A DNA stretch of 64,000 bases from Nocardia cyriacigeorgica (GTDB taxonomy: Bacteria; Actinomycetota; Actinomycetes; Mycobacteriales; Mycobacteriaceae). The translations under genes and the position numbers were made by a program. The stretch lies in assembly GCF_029868385.1 (NCBI RefSeq), contig NZ_JARWNX010000062.1:186001-250000 (forward strand), written 5' to 3'. Of this stretch, positions 54,164 through 62,879 are shown piece by piece. The notes beneath the pieces were generated by a model that saw only the letters and a list, made by a program, of their open reading frames with translations, had not been told where the DNA came from and searched no databases. Each line of letters opens with the position of its first letter. Positions within the stretch are counted from its first letter, which is position 1.

Positions 54164-54457
54164 ATGTTCACGCGAGCGCAGCTGACGATGGGTGCGGTAC
54201 TGGCCGCCCTGCTGCCCGCGCTCGTGCTGCTCACCGCGCCTGCCGGTGAACCCGCGACCATCTTCGGCACCGTGGCGGTGGTGCTGGTCGTCGCGCTGGT
54301 GGCGGCGCCTTCACTGCGTCTGGTTCCGGTGCCGGTCGGCACGGCCGGTCCGCCGCAGGCCGCGCAACGCAGGCGCCGGGGTTCCTATCTGCGCCAGAGC
54401 AATCCGGACGCCGCGGGCCGCCCGCGGCCTCGAGCACCGGGGTACGCGTACGTCTGA
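54164..54457 (+). CDS. DUF6412-like membrane protein
   Basis: This 97-residue protein has two membrane spans (about residues 9-26 and 33-52) and a basic C-terminus with QRRRRGSYLRQSNPDAAGRPRPRAPG. I recall small proteins of this kind, annotated DUF6412, next to YidC-type genes in actinobacteria. Here it lies 97 bases before such a gene on the same strand. Function unknown. Confidence 0.75.
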   Translation: MFTRAQLTMGAVLAALLPALVLLTAPAGEPATIFGTVAVVLVVALVAAPSLRLVPVPVGTAGPPQAAQRRRRGSYLRQSNPDAAGRPRPRAPGYAYV

Positions 54458-54553
54458 CGACCGTCCGCGTCCGGGCGGTGCGTCGGCGTTCTCGCTGACC
54501 CGGCCCATTCGCGCGCCCGATGCGCGCATCACTCAGTCAGGGGTGCCTCCGGC

Positions 54554-55441
54554 ATGCTCGATGTCATCTACTATCCCGTGTCCGCCGCACTGTCGTTGTG
54601 GCACACCGCGACCGCCGCGGTTGTCGGTTCGTCCGGTTCGCTCGCCTGGATCGCGGCGGTGATCCTGCTCGTCATGACGCTGCGGGCGGCATTGTTCCCC
54701 GTCTTTCTCCGACAGGCCCGCAGCCAAGCCGCAATTCGCTGCCTGCAACCCGAACTCGACGCGATCAGAAAGAAGCATCCGGATGATCGCCGAGCGCAGG
54801 CGACCGAAACCCAACAGCTCTATCGCGCCAACGGCGTGCGACCGTTCGCCGGTTGTCTGCCGCTGCTCGGCCAGGCCTTCGTCTTCCTCGGCCTGTTCCA
54901 TGTCCTGCGCTCCTTCGACCGCACCGTTGCCGCTGCGCATCTGCCGTTCACGGCGACGGCGGCACCCATGTCGGCCGAACAGAACGCGCTCACCCCGAAT
55001 TACGTCTTCGATGCCGCCGACGTGCGGTCGTTCCTCGACGCCGACCTGTCCGGCGTGCCCCTGTCGGCGACACTGACCGGCCATCCCGGCGCGGTCACGG
55101 CCGTCGTCACCCTCACGCTCGCGGTGATCGCGGCCATCGCCACCCACTTCACCGCGCGCACGGCCCTGTCCCGGCAGGAGTCGACCGGGCTGCCGTTCAT
55201 GCGCACCTTGTCGCTGTGGGTGTTCCCCGTCGGTGCCTTGATCGGTGGCACGGTGCTGCCGATCGCGGTGCTGCTGTACTTCGTCACCAACAACGCGTGG
55301 ACCTTCGCCCAGCAGCACATCATCTATCGCAGAATCGATCAGGAAGCGGCGCAGCGGGTTTCGGCGGAGTGCGTGGTGCAGGCAGTTGCCGACAAACGCA
55401 CCGGCCCGAAGCCCGGTGCGCGTCCTCGTCGCACACGCTGA
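54554..55441 (+). CDS. yidC: YidC/Oxa1 family membrane insertase
   Basis: This 295-residue protein is a short YidC-type insertase that places membrane proteins in the bilayer. The start MLDVIYYPVSAALSLWH, the cytoplasmic loop ARSQAAIRCLQPELDAIRKK and NGVRPFAGCLPLLGQAFVFL are diagnostic. The C-terminus ends in a basic tail (KRTGPKPGARPRRTR). It differs from the essential copy that lies near rnpA and the replication origin in most bacteria, so it is probably a second, accessory copy. Confidence 0.88.
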   Translation: MLDVIYYPVSAALSLWHTATAAVVGSSGSLAWIAAVILLVMTLRAALFPVFLRQARSQAAIRCLQPELDAIRKKHPDDRRAQATETQQLYRANGVRPFAGCLPLLGQAFVFLGLFHVLRSFDRTVAAAHLPFTATAAPMSAEQNALTPNYVFDAADVRSFLDADLSGVPLSATLTGHPGAVTAVVTLTLAVIAAIATHFTARTALSRQESTGLPFMRTLSLWVFPVGALIGGTVLPIAVLLYFVTNNAWTFAQQHIIYRRIDQEAAQRVSAECVVQAVADKRTGPKPGARPRRTR

Positions 55442-55706
55442 TCCGACCGGGCACGTGCGCGTGCCGCCGACCTGGTGACGCACACCGGCCACTTGCATCA
55501 GTTCGTGTCCCGCCGACCGCGCACCGTCGCACCAGGGCGAACTCGGCGCGGCGGCACGCGGTTCGGCGGACGGACTGGCCGTGATGCTCGTCTCCACCGG
55601 CATCGCCCACTTCGTTCCCGACGCCGTCGATGTTCGAATCCAGAGAATCCGGTGTGCTGGTTGGTGGAGGTCGGGTCGGCCGGGTGCGGTTCGATCACCT
55701 GCGGCG

Positions 55707-56609
55707 CTATGTGAGAATGTCGACGAGCTGGTCGGTGGCTTGGATCACCCAGTCCGGGTCGTCATGTTGGCGTCCCCAGAGCGCGGCCTTGATCGCGCGG
55801 ACCTGCGCCCAGCGGCGGGCCCGGTCGCGGTCGATGCCCGCTGACTCGCAGAACAGGTCCAGACCGCGTAAAAGCCCCTGTTCGGGATTCGGCCCGAACA
55901 GCAGATGCGCGAAGCGGATACTGCGGATCACAGTGATCGTGTCGTAGGCCCGGTCACCGACATAGCCTTTCGGGTCGATCGCCAGCCAGGGTTCCCGTTC
56001 ACCCGCCAGGACATTGGCGTCGTGGAGGTCGCCGTGCACCAGGGTGTCGGATTGGTCTGGGCCGAGCTCCCGCAGAGTCGCTATGGCCGCATCCAGGGCT
56101 CGGCGTGGCAGCGGATCACCGAGTTCGGCTGCGGTGGTGAGGATCTCACCTTCCCATTCGGCGACCAGATCGCTGAGTCTCGGCAATCCCTCCGGTGCGT
56201 CGACAGCGAGGCGTTGAGACAACTGGCCCAGCGTGCTGACGGCCTGGTCGAAGTCGGTCACATCGGCCAGTGTCCCGCGCCCCGCCCGTTCCAGCAGCAT
56301 GGCGAAATGTTCGTCGTCGCGGTCGTAGAGGTGCACCGCTCCGCAACCGTTCCAGACACTGAACGCGTCCGGTTCGTACACGTTGCCCGGATGCGGGAAC
56401 GACACCTTGATGACGGAGGGAGGTAAGTCGGTGTGTCGCACCGGCACAACGACTCCGATACATCCGTGCAGCACCGACCCGTCGGGCACGCAGTCCCACC
56501 GCTGTAACAGTTCATCGACCACACCCGGAAGTCTCGATATCCACGCCCGGCCTGGATCTCCCTCTCGAAGAACGGTCTCGCGGGCGAAATCATCGGGAAT
56601 CTCGATCAC
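55707..56609 (-). CDS. APH(6)/hydroxyurea-resistance kinase family protein
   Basis: This 300-residue protein matches the family of streptomycin 6-phosphotransferases and hydroxyurea-resistance kinases. The N-lobe Lys is K68 in SVIKVSFPH. The catalytic loop LVHGDLHDANVL has H192, D194 and N199. The metal-binding Asp is D212 in LAIDPKGYVGDRAYD. The GTG at 56609 starts the homology. It is the last gene downstream of the PadR-fusion gene on the same strand. Activity on an antibiotic is possible but not proven by sequence. Confidence 0.87.
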   Translation of the reverse strand: MIEIPDDFARETVLREGDPGRAWISRLPGVVDELLQRWDCVPDGSVLHGCIGVVVPVRHTDLPPSVIKVSFPHPGNVYEPDAFSVWNGCGAVHLYDRDDEHFAMLLERAGRGTLADVTDFDQAVSTLGQLSQRLAVDAPEGLPRLSDLVAEWEGEILTTAAELGDPLPRRALDAAIATLRELGPDQSDTLVHGDLHDANVLAGEREPWLAIDPKGYVGDRAYDTITVIRSIRFAHLLFGPNPEQGLLRGLDLFCESAGIDRDRARRWAQVRAIKAALWGRQHDDPDWVIQATDQLVDILT

Positions 56610-56810
56610 AACCCGACTGTAAGCGCATCCGGCGCGGTCTCTACGCGCAAGCTCCACCCGCATGGCCGCCGACCCAAACCATCCCGGCCTCATAGGGCAG
56701 CGAACGACCATTCAGATCAGCCAGTGCCCCCTTGGCTCCAAAGCACTCTGAACTCAATTCTCCAGGGACACAAGTCTTTCCGCGGATGCCTCGAATCCGA
56801 GGACGCCGGG

Positions 56811-57404
56811 TCAAAGTTTGTCGATGTTGGTGAGTACCTTCTCGTGCCAGTCGATTTCGGCTTGAATCCGCATGGTGGCGTGTTCGACGATGAGGTCATC
56901 GGCGGTGTTCTGGTCGGGCCAGCGTCGGTCGGGCTGGTGTTCGATCCGGGAACGCCGCGCCCGCAGTGCGGCGAGGCGGTCTTCGAGGTACCCACGCAGC
57001 AGTTCGCGATCGAGATCATCGCTGACCGCCAGTGCGAGATCGACCGGGTCGGGGCGGATGTCGACTTCGGTGAACGCTTCATCGCGTAGGGCTTGTAGTT
57101 CCCGGTGCCCTTCGCCGGTGATCTCGTAGACCGTGCGAGCGGGAAGCGCCCCGTCTTGTTCGGTACGCACCGGCCGGATCAGCCCCTCGTCGGACATGCG
57201 ATGCAAGGCGCCGTAGAGAGTGATCACCGCATCGACATCGGCGGCGCGCACCTGCTCCGGCAACGGCAGGAACGCCCTGTCGTCCGGCCAGATCAGGTCG
57301 TAGCCCAGACGCCGCGCCAACCGCCGGACCTGTATCGCCTCGGCCTCGAATTCGACGCTGACGTCGGGGTCGATCCACGCCAGCGCAGTCGGACGCACTC
57401 GCAT
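56811..57404 (-). CDS. Fusion of an unknown small-protein domain to a truncated PadR regulator
   Basis: The first 60 residues (MRVRPTALAWIDPD, then LARRLGYDLIWPDD and ADVDAVIT) resemble the first half of the ~110-residue proteins found beside the XRE regulators at 23.4 and 57.6 kb. From LYGALHRMSDEGLIRP onward the sequence is PadR: recognition helix, wing (ARTVYEITGEG) and a long helical C-terminus. The two first helices of the PadR winged helix are missing. The product has 197 residues. A deletion joining two genes in frame is the simplest explanation. It lies 11 bases after the microprotein gene. Confidence 0.7.
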   Translation of the reverse strand: MRVRPTALAWIDPDVSVEFEAEAIQVRRLARRLGYDLIWPDDRAFLPLPEQVRAADVDAVITLYGALHRMSDEGLIRPVRTEQDGALPARTVYEITGEGHRELQALRDEAFTEVDIRPDPVDLALAVSDDLDRELLRGYLEDRLAALRARRSRIEHQPDRRWPDQNTADDLIVEHATMRIQAEIDWHEKVLTNIDKL

Positions 57405-57415
57405 CGCCGTCGCCC

Positions 57416-57568
57416 TCAGTTCTTCCGTCCGCGCACCACACAGCGCGCCCACACCCGACGCCCACCCGTTCGTTCGGGCGGCCCACCCACCGGCCACCAC
57501 ACCACCGCACCGGTCACCGCCAACAGCGCGACCACCAGGAGCACAAGGGCGACATCCCACACCGTCAC
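57416..57568 (-). CDS. 50-residue single-span membrane microprotein
   Basis: The GTG at 57568 overlaps the stop of the preceding gene (GTGA). The product has one membrane span (VALVLLVVALLAVTGAVVWW) followed by a strongly basic tail (ERTGGRRVWARCVVRGRKN). The same gene order and the same overlap occur at 23768, which supports its reality. It is too short for routine gene finders. Function unknown. Confidence 0.6.
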   Translation of the reverse strand: MTVWDVALVLLVVALLAVTGAVVWWPVGGPPERTGGRRVWARCVVRGRKN

Positions 57569-57897
57569 GACTGTGCACCTACCTCCAGGCCATGCCAGCG
57601 GTGGCCGCGCGGGTAGACCCGAATCGGCGTGACCAGCGCTGCGTTCTCGATGATCAGCTCCCGCAGGCCGTCGGTATGCCCGAAGGACGGAACGATCACC
57701 GCCACCGCATCGTGCTCTGTGATGTGCTGTGCGATCACGAGATTCGATACCAGATCACTGACGGTCGACAATTCCACCGTGAACACGAGCCGATAACCGT
57801 GACGCTCGGCGAGATCCGACAGCACCGCCCGCACACGATCCGAGCAGTCGAGTCCCTCCCTCCGGACGAGCCCGAGCGCGTTCGATCGATCGTTCAT
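57565..57897 (-). CDS. Small protein of unknown function, module copy 2
   Basis: This 110-residue protein has the pattern of the protein at 23448. A basic helix (RVRAVLSDLAERHG) leads into a strand (YRLVFTVEL). A helix (VSNLVIAQHI) leads to DAVAVIVPSFGH, and then a last strand region (AALVTPIRVYPRGH). An AGGGGG site precedes the ATG at 57897. It is divergent from an XRE regulator with helical repeats across 235 bases, and coupled to a membrane microprotein downstream. No catalytic motif is seen; function unknown. Confidence 0.75.
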   Translation of the reverse strand: MNDRSNALGLVRREGLDCSDRVRAVLSDLAERHGYRLVFTVELSTVSDLVSNLVIAQHITEHDAVAVIVPSFGHTDGLRELIIENAALVTPIRVYPRGHRWHGLEVGAQS

Positions 57898-58132
57898 GAA
57901 ACCCCCTGCCTTGACCCTTGCCGGGCCGTACCGGATGAATTCGCTACCGCTGGAGCCACTGCACCGGTCGGTATCGCGGCTTGGTTCGCGGTCCCGGAAT
58001 CGCCGACGCAATGTGCGTGAAACTCAAGGTAGGCCGATCTTTTCGAGCCTCGACCGCTTACGGTGGTTGCAGGGTGTCAGCATGTTGTTCGCAATCCGTG
58101 CACAGCGACGAAGCGACCGAGAGGGGCGCGCG

Positions 58133-59251
58133 ATGGGCGAGGAGTTCGACACTGGTGCCGACCTCCGTGCTGCGCGGGAAGCCGCCGGGATCGGGCTGCG
58201 TGAGTTCGCCCGGCGCACACATTGGAGCGCCGCCTATCTATCGCAGATCGAACGCGGACAACGGCGGCTCAGCGACGAGATCAGGCAGGCGTATACGCGG
58301 GTACTGCCTGATATGCGGGGCGCAACACCGGGCGATCCGCTGCGCATCGCGCATGAATGGCTGGTGACGGATTCACCCTTCACCGAGCATCTGGCACCGG
58401 GGCGGCGGGTGGGCGCGGGGCTGGCCGCCGAGATGGAGCGGCGCGTGGTGGCATTGCGTCGCTTGGATGATGTGGTGGGCGGCGCGGCGTTGCATCCGGT
58501 GGTGCGCTGCGATCTGGACGCGGCGCGTGCGGTGGTCCGCGACGGCACACACTCCACGCACACCAGACGGCGTCTGCAACGTGTCGTCGGCGAACTGTCT
58601 CAGATCGCCGGATGGGTGTACTCCGACGCCGGACGCTACGTGGAGGCACAGCACACCTATCTCGAAGGCCTGGCGGCGGCGACCGAAGCGGGCGATCGGC
58701 CGCTCGCCGGTCAGCTGCTCTCGACACTGACCTATCAGATGACGAATACCGGCGGTGCTCGCGACGCCGGACTACTCGCCCGCACCGCATTGCACGGCGC
58801 GGCGGCGGACGCACCACCGGCGGTGCGAGCGCTGCTGGGTGAGCGTGTGGCCTGGGCGGCGGCGAAGGCAGGCGACTCCGAGGCCGCGCGCCGCGCGCTC
58901 GACACCGTCGACGACGAGTACGACCGCCGATCGCCGGACGATGACGAACCCGACTGGGTCTACTGGCTCAACCGCGACGAGGTCGACATCATGCGAGCCC
59001 GCTGCGCGGTTCAGTTGGGCGATATCGCCGAAGCCGAGGCGCTGCTCGTCCCAGCCATCGAGCGATATCCAGTGAGCCGGAAGCGGGAGGCGACCCTCTA
59101 CCGTTCCTGGCTCGCGGAAGCCTATGCGCGCGGACACCAAGCGGACATCGCTCGGGAAACTCTGGACACGGTCCGTGCCGACGCCACCGAGCTGAACTCG
59201 ATGCGCCTGCGACGACGTGTGGCCGAAGTGGAAGCCATCGTCGAGAGCTGA
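58133..59251 (+). CDS. XRE regulator with helical-repeat C-terminus
   Basis: This 372-residue protein has an N-terminal XRE helix-turn-helix (residues 10-56, AREAAGIGLREFARRTH and AAYLSQIERGQRRL) and about 300 residues of helical repeats (GRYVEAQHTYLEGLAAA, GDSEAARRALDTVDDEYD, GDIAEAEALLVPAIERYP) of tetratricopeptide type. Unlike its counterpart at 21761 it has no zinc ribbon. It is divergent from the small-protein operon and is the likely regulator of that operon. A GAGAGGGG site lies before the ATG. Confidence 0.85.
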   Translation: MGEEFDTGADLRAAREAAGIGLREFARRTHWSAAYLSQIERGQRRLSDEIRQAYTRVLPDMRGATPGDPLRIAHEWLVTDSPFTEHLAPGRRVGAGLAAEMERRVVALRRLDDVVGGAALHPVVRCDLDAARAVVRDGTHSTHTRRRLQRVVGELSQIAGWVYSDAGRYVEAQHTYLEGLAAATEAGDRPLAGQLLSTLTYQMTNTGGARDAGLLARTALHGAAADAPPAVRALLGERVAWAAAKAGDSEAARRALDTVDDEYDRRSPDDDEPDWVYWLNRDEVDIMRARCAVQLGDIAEAEALLVPAIERYPVSRKREATLYRSWLAEAYARGHQADIARETLDTVRADATELNSMRLRRRVAEVEAIVES

Positions 59252-59633
59252 AGCCCGGTATCGACGTGGTGTCGGGCTCGCTGCCGCAACGGCCGGGCCG
59301 ACGCGGATGTGCGCACCCCGCCGAAATTCATTCGCCAGCGCACCACGGGTTCCGTACCGTACCCAGTGCGAGAGAGCAAGGGGCGCACCGGAATCTCCGG
59401 AGCGCGTTCCCCGTGTCGGCTCGATCGTGCCTTTGGTGGCTCAGACTCTACGTCTGATGGGTTCGATTCCCTCCTACGGTGTCCCCCACCCGGTCCGCTG
59501 CGGTGGCGTGGTCCTGCGGGCTCTTCGGCTGCGGCCGGAGGACGCTCCCGCCACGTCGCCGGGATCGGGTGGGGTGGCATCCAGCTGCCGGGAGGCTCGC
59601 CGCGACACAGACTCCGGGAGGGAGTGAGAAACG
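59252..59633. other. Intergenic stretch with a tRNA-like 3' fragment
   Basis: No gene was found in these 382 bases. Around 59456-59475 the sequence GGGTTCGATTCCC looks like a tRNA T-loop, but no matching acceptor stem, D-arm or variable loop fits around it. A good ribosome site (GGGAGGGAG) for the next gene lies at its right end. Confidence 0.4.
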
Positions 59634-60284
59634 ATGTATACGACGGTCATGGCATGGCAGCGGACGCTGCTCTATCGCGACGGCACCCTGGAGCGGGTGC
59701 TCGAACCCGGTCGCCACCGCTACGACGGCAAGCGCTGCACGCTGGTCGAGGTCGATATGCGGCCGCGGCTGATGCACGTCACCGGACAGGAACTGCTCAC
59801 CTCCGACGGACTCTCACTGCGCGCGAGTTTCGCGGTGAACTGGCAGGTCGTGGATCCGGTCGCGTTCACGACGGGCGCGCAGAACTCCGAGACGGTGCTG
59901 TACGCGGCCGTGCAGGACGCCGTCCGCGACGTCGTCGCCGCCCATCCGCTCGACGCGCTGATCGCCGATCGCGGCCTGCTCACCACCGAACTCGCGCCGA
60001 TCACCGCCGCCACCGCGGGCCTCGGTATCGAAGTCGCGGGCCTGCGCGCTCGCGACCTCATGCTGCCCGGTGAACTGCGCAAGGCGGCACTGGAGACGGT
60101 ACTGGCCAAGGAACGTGGACGCGCCGATCTGGAACGGGCTCGCGCCGAAGCCGCCGCGCTGCGGTCGCTGGCCAATACGGCACGTCTGCTGGAGGAGCAC
60201 CCCGCGCTGCTGCGGCTGCGCACGCTCCAGGTGGCGGCAGCGCCGGGCACCCAGGTCGTGCTCGATCCGCGCGAAAACAACTGA
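59634..60284 (+). CDS. SPFH/band 7 domain protein
   Basis: This 216-residue protein has the SPFH fold of the slipin group (VLEPGRHRYDGKRCTLVEVD, LTSDGLSLRASFAVNWQVVDP, TVLYAAVQDAVRDVVAAHPLDAL; each part of a longer match). A C-terminal coiled coil follows (ERGRADLERARAEAAALRSL). It lacks the usual N-terminal membrane span, so it may be a peripheral or soluble form. GGGAGGGAG precedes the ATG. Members organise membrane domains or protease complexes; the partner is unknown. Confidence 0.85.
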   Translation: MYTTVMAWQRTLLYRDGTLERVLEPGRHRYDGKRCTLVEVDMRPRLMHVTGQELLTSDGLSLRASFAVNWQVVDPVAFTTGAQNSETVLYAAVQDAVRDVVAAHPLDALIADRGLLTTELAPITAATAGLGIEVAGLRARDLMLPGELRKAALETVLAKERGRADLERARAEAAALRSLANTARLLEEHPALLRLRTLQVAAAPGTQVVLDPRENN

Positions 60285-60617
60285 CGGTTCGGCGGTCCTC
60301 CTGCTCCTCGCGGTCGGAGGACCGCCGTGCTGTCCGGATCGGCGAGCGGGTCCGACGGCGAACCCGAAGCCAGCGCCGCCGCGGCGGTACTGCTCAACCA
60401 ACTCACCTGGTGGGTAGCCACATCGATGGACAGGTCGGGCGCCAACTCGAGTCACCGGTGAGCGTGTTCTCCACGGGCTACAGGGACCGCCGGACAGGGT
60501 GGGCCCGCGCTCACCGACCGCGGCCGGTCCTCGGCGCCGAGATGACCCGCCCGACGAGAATTCGGCCCGGTCGGTCCGACAGCAGGGCATGTCCTCTCCG
60601 CCGAGGACGCACCCCGA
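60285..60617. other. Intergenic stretch without recognised features
   Basis: These 333 bases between the SPFH gene and the convergent deazaflavin-type oxidoreductase gene contain no frame with recognisable homology, no tRNA and no clear hairpin. Confidence 0.4.
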
Positions 60618-60998
60618 TCAGTCGACGGTCCTCGCCTCGAGGAAATAGGGCGCCGACATCCCCACCAGCGCCTGCCGGATCACCGGCGGCGCCCAGTTGG
60701 CGGCGGCGTCGTGGCGGACCAGAGGATCGGTGAGTGCCACGGTCTGCCCGTGCGTTTCCACCGTGAAATCGCCTGCCGCCAGAACGTTCTTCACCCAGTC
60801 CACCTCGCGGCCGTAGGTGAGGGCGATGCGGTATTCGTGGCCGTCGGCGAAGACCAGCACCGGGGTCCGATAGCCGCGCCCGGAGTTGCGGCCCTTGTGT
60901 ACGACGATGCCCATTCCGGGCGCGCGCCCGGCGAACATCGAGATCACCGGGTTGGTGACCTGCCGATTGAATTTCCCCAGTGCGCGCGGCAGCGCCAT
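60618..60998 (-). CDS. Deazaflavin (F420)-dependent nitroreductase family protein
   Basis: This 126-residue split-barrel protein belongs to the Ddn-like family. Landmarks are KFNRQVTNPVISMFAGRAPG, VVHKGRNSGRGYRTPVLVF with the conserved GR-x-S-G-R cofactor segment, and REVDWVKNVLAAG with the family Trp. Related mycobacterial enzymes use reduced F420 to reduce quinones or nitro compounds. It is divergent from the Nudix gene across 52 bases. Confidence 0.9.
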   Translation of the reverse strand: MALPRALGKFNRQVTNPVISMFAGRAPGMGIVVHKGRNSGRGYRTPVLVFADGHEYRIALTYGREVDWVKNVLAAGDFTVETHGQTVALTDPLVRHDAAANWAPPVIRQALVGMSAPYFLEARTVD

Positions 60999-61050
60999 CG
61001 AGCCGATCCCTTCGTCGAGCGATCTACGCCGGACACGTTACTCTCGCTCG

Positions 61051-61563
61051 GTGTCTTCGGAGATGATCGCCGTCTACGACAGCGCCGGTCGCGCGATCGG
61101 CGTCGAGGACCGCGCCATCGTCTACCGTGACGGACTCTGGCATGCCAGCGCGGGCGTGCTGGTCCGCTCCGGTGACGGGCACTCGATCTACGTGCATCGC
61201 CGCACCGACACCAAGATGGTGTTCGCGGGCATGCACGACTGTATTGCCGGCGGTGTGATGGCACCGGGGGAAACACCGCGGCAGACCGCTGTCCGCGAAC
61301 TCGCCGAGGAACTGGGCATCACCGCAGCCACGGAACTCACTCCCCTGGCCCGCGCCACGTGGGACGGCGAATGGGCCGGACGACCGATGCGCTGCCATGT
61401 GTTCGCCTACGAGCTGCGCTACGACGGACCGATCCGCCACCAACCGGAAGAGATCGCCGATGGCTGGTGGTGGCCCGAACAGACCCTGCGCGAACACTTG
61501 GCCGACCCCACTTGGCAGTTCGTACCGGATACTCGCCATCTGATGCGGGCAATCCTCAGCTGA
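61051..61563 (+). CDS. Nudix hydrolase
   Basis: This 170-residue protein has a complete Nudix box at residues 68-90 (GGVMAPGETPRQTAVRELAEELGI begins at G67; the metal-binding REL-AEE core is intact). Upstream YRDGLWHASAGV resembles the YfcD/isopentenyl-diphosphate-isomerase-like branch. The GTG at 61051 starts the homologous part. It should hydrolyse a nucleoside diphosphate derivative, but the substrate is unknown. Confidence 0.9.
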   Translation: MSSEMIAVYDSAGRAIGVEDRAIVYRDGLWHASAGVLVRSGDGHSIYVHRRTDTKMVFAGMHDCIAGGVMAPGETPRQTAVRELAEELGITAATELTPLARATWDGEWAGRPMRCHVFAYELRYDGPIRHQPEEIADGWWWPEQTLREHLADPTWQFVPDTRHLMRAILS

Positions 61564-61662
61564 ACAGCGCCACCAATGGTTTGTTCGGCGGGGTCCACCG
61601 ACTCACCGGTGACCGGATCGACCACCTGCCCCAACGGCGCCGAGACGTGCGCTGATCATCTT

Positions 61663-61691
61663 TTGTCGATTCGGTAGCGCGGCCATAAGAT
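61663..61691 (+). promoter_or_regulatory. Candidate promoter of the small secreted-protein gene
   Basis: TTGTCG (61663-61668) and TAAGAT (61686-61691) are 17 bases apart and lie 26 bases before the ATG at 61717. Confidence 0.45.
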
Positions 61692-61716
61692 CGGGACTTT
61701 GCTCCGAGAGGAAACC

Positions 61717-62040
61717 ATGATCAAGTCGACGTTCTTCACCGCTGTGCTCACTGCTGCCACTGGATCACTACTCTTCATCCCCGCGGCACCGGCACACGCC
61801 GTGTCCCCGCAGTGCACCACGGCTATCGAGTGGATCAACACCGCGATCGACACGAGCGGCGGCGCCATGGACGCGCCGACAGCGACGGCCTTGTCCGACA
61901 GGCTGAACGGTCTGGCCCTTGTTGCCCAGGGCGAGGAGAAGACCGTCATCAGCGCCTACGCCAACGCGTTGGTGGATGACACTGTCACCGACCTCGACCC
62001 GTACACCACCGAGTTGAATCGGGTGTGCGGCTTGCCGTGA
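61717..62040 (+). CDS. Small secreted protein of unknown function
   Basis: The 107-residue product has a signal peptide (MIKSTFFTAVLTAATGSLLF, cut near PAHAVS, residue 26) and a mature helical domain of about 80 residues. One cysteine near its start (PQCTTAIEW) and one near its end (RVCGLP) probably form a disulfide. GAGAGGAAA precedes the ATG. No family was recognised, although small two-cysteine exported proteins are common in this group. Confidence 0.75.
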   Translation: MIKSTFFTAVLTAATGSLLFIPAAPAHAVSPQCTTAIEWINTAIDTSGGAMDAPTATALSDRLNGLALVAQGEEKTVISAYANALVDDTVTDLDPYTTELNRVCGLP

Positions 62041-62119
62041 CGGCTCGGCATCGTCGGCGCGGGTCGCTGCCGCCTCGTACCGAGCGTGGCTCGACCACCG
62101 CGCTGACACGGATCGGCGT

Positions 62120-62797
62120 CTAGCCCGAGGACACCGACGCCGACCAGGCCGCGAATGCGCTCGGATTACGCGTCTGTAGCAGCACTCGCCCCGGCCCGGT
62201 GAAGTCGAACACCAGTCCCTCACCGGATTTCAGCGACTGAATCGATCGACCGGACACGGCACGGCGGATGGTGAAGTTCATGGCCAGGTCGTAGGCGACG
62301 ACGTGTCCGGTGTCGATGGTGATCGGTTCGCCGGGTTGCAGGTCGATGACGTCGATCGCGCCGAACACGCCAACGACCACCTCCCCTTCGCCGTGCGCCC
62401 GCAGACCGAAACCGCCCTCACCGCCGAACAGGTTCGCAAACCCGCCCCATTTGCTTTCCACCTGCACGCCATGGGAATTGGCGATCCAGCCGCCGCGGCT
62501 GATGAAGAAGGGGCGGTCGGGTTGGATGGTCAACGGCAGCATGTCACCGGGCAGCGAGGGGGCCACATCCACCCAGCCGCCCTGCGGTGGCGCGGTGAAG
62601 GTGGAGATGAAGAACGATTCACCCGCCAGCATCGACCGTTTGATACCGGCGAAGATGCCGCCTTCGGCCTTGGCCTGCAACGTGACACCCGCCGAATGCG
62701 CCACCATGGCACCGCTTTCGACCCGCATCGGCTCATTGCCCGCGAGGAAACATCTGGCGACGGCGGAGGCCGGACTGTGGCGCAACTGTACCTTCAT
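62120..62797 (-). CDS. AIM24/TIGR00266 family protein
   Basis: This 225-residue protein has the repeated beta-strand pattern of the AIM24 (tryptophan RNA-binding attenuator-like) family. The segments are VESGAMVAHSAGVTLQAK, the LAGESFFISTFTA strand pair, SRGGWIANSHGVQVESKWGG and FDFTGPGRVLLQTRNPSAF. Bacterial members are soluble proteins of unknown function, some linked to membrane stress. Start and length fit the family. Confidence 0.88.
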   Translation of the reverse strand: MKVQLRHSPASAVARCFLAGNEPMRVESGAMVAHSAGVTLQAKAEGGIFAGIKRSMLAGESFFISTFTAPPQGGWVDVAPSLPGDMLPLTIQPDRPFFISRGGWIANSHGVQVESKWGGFANLFGGEGGFGLRAHGEGEVVVGVFGAIDVIDLQPGEPITIDTGHVVAYDLAMNFTIRRAVSGRSIQSLKSGEGLVFDFTGPGRVLLQTRNPSAFAAWSASVSSG

Positions 62798-62879
62798 GTC
62801 CGCCGACCCTACCGGCCCCGATCACCGCAGGTCATCACCCTCGAGGCCGATACGGCATCGTCATCGCGGCGTATGCGGA

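Noticed and set aside
59430..59485. A tRNA-like stretch with GGGTTCGATTCCC and a CAGAC/GTCTG hairpin
   Set aside because: The T-stem has only three good pairs, there is no room for a variable loop, and no acceptor or D-arm partner is found upstream. It is at best a tRNA fragment or a chance match.
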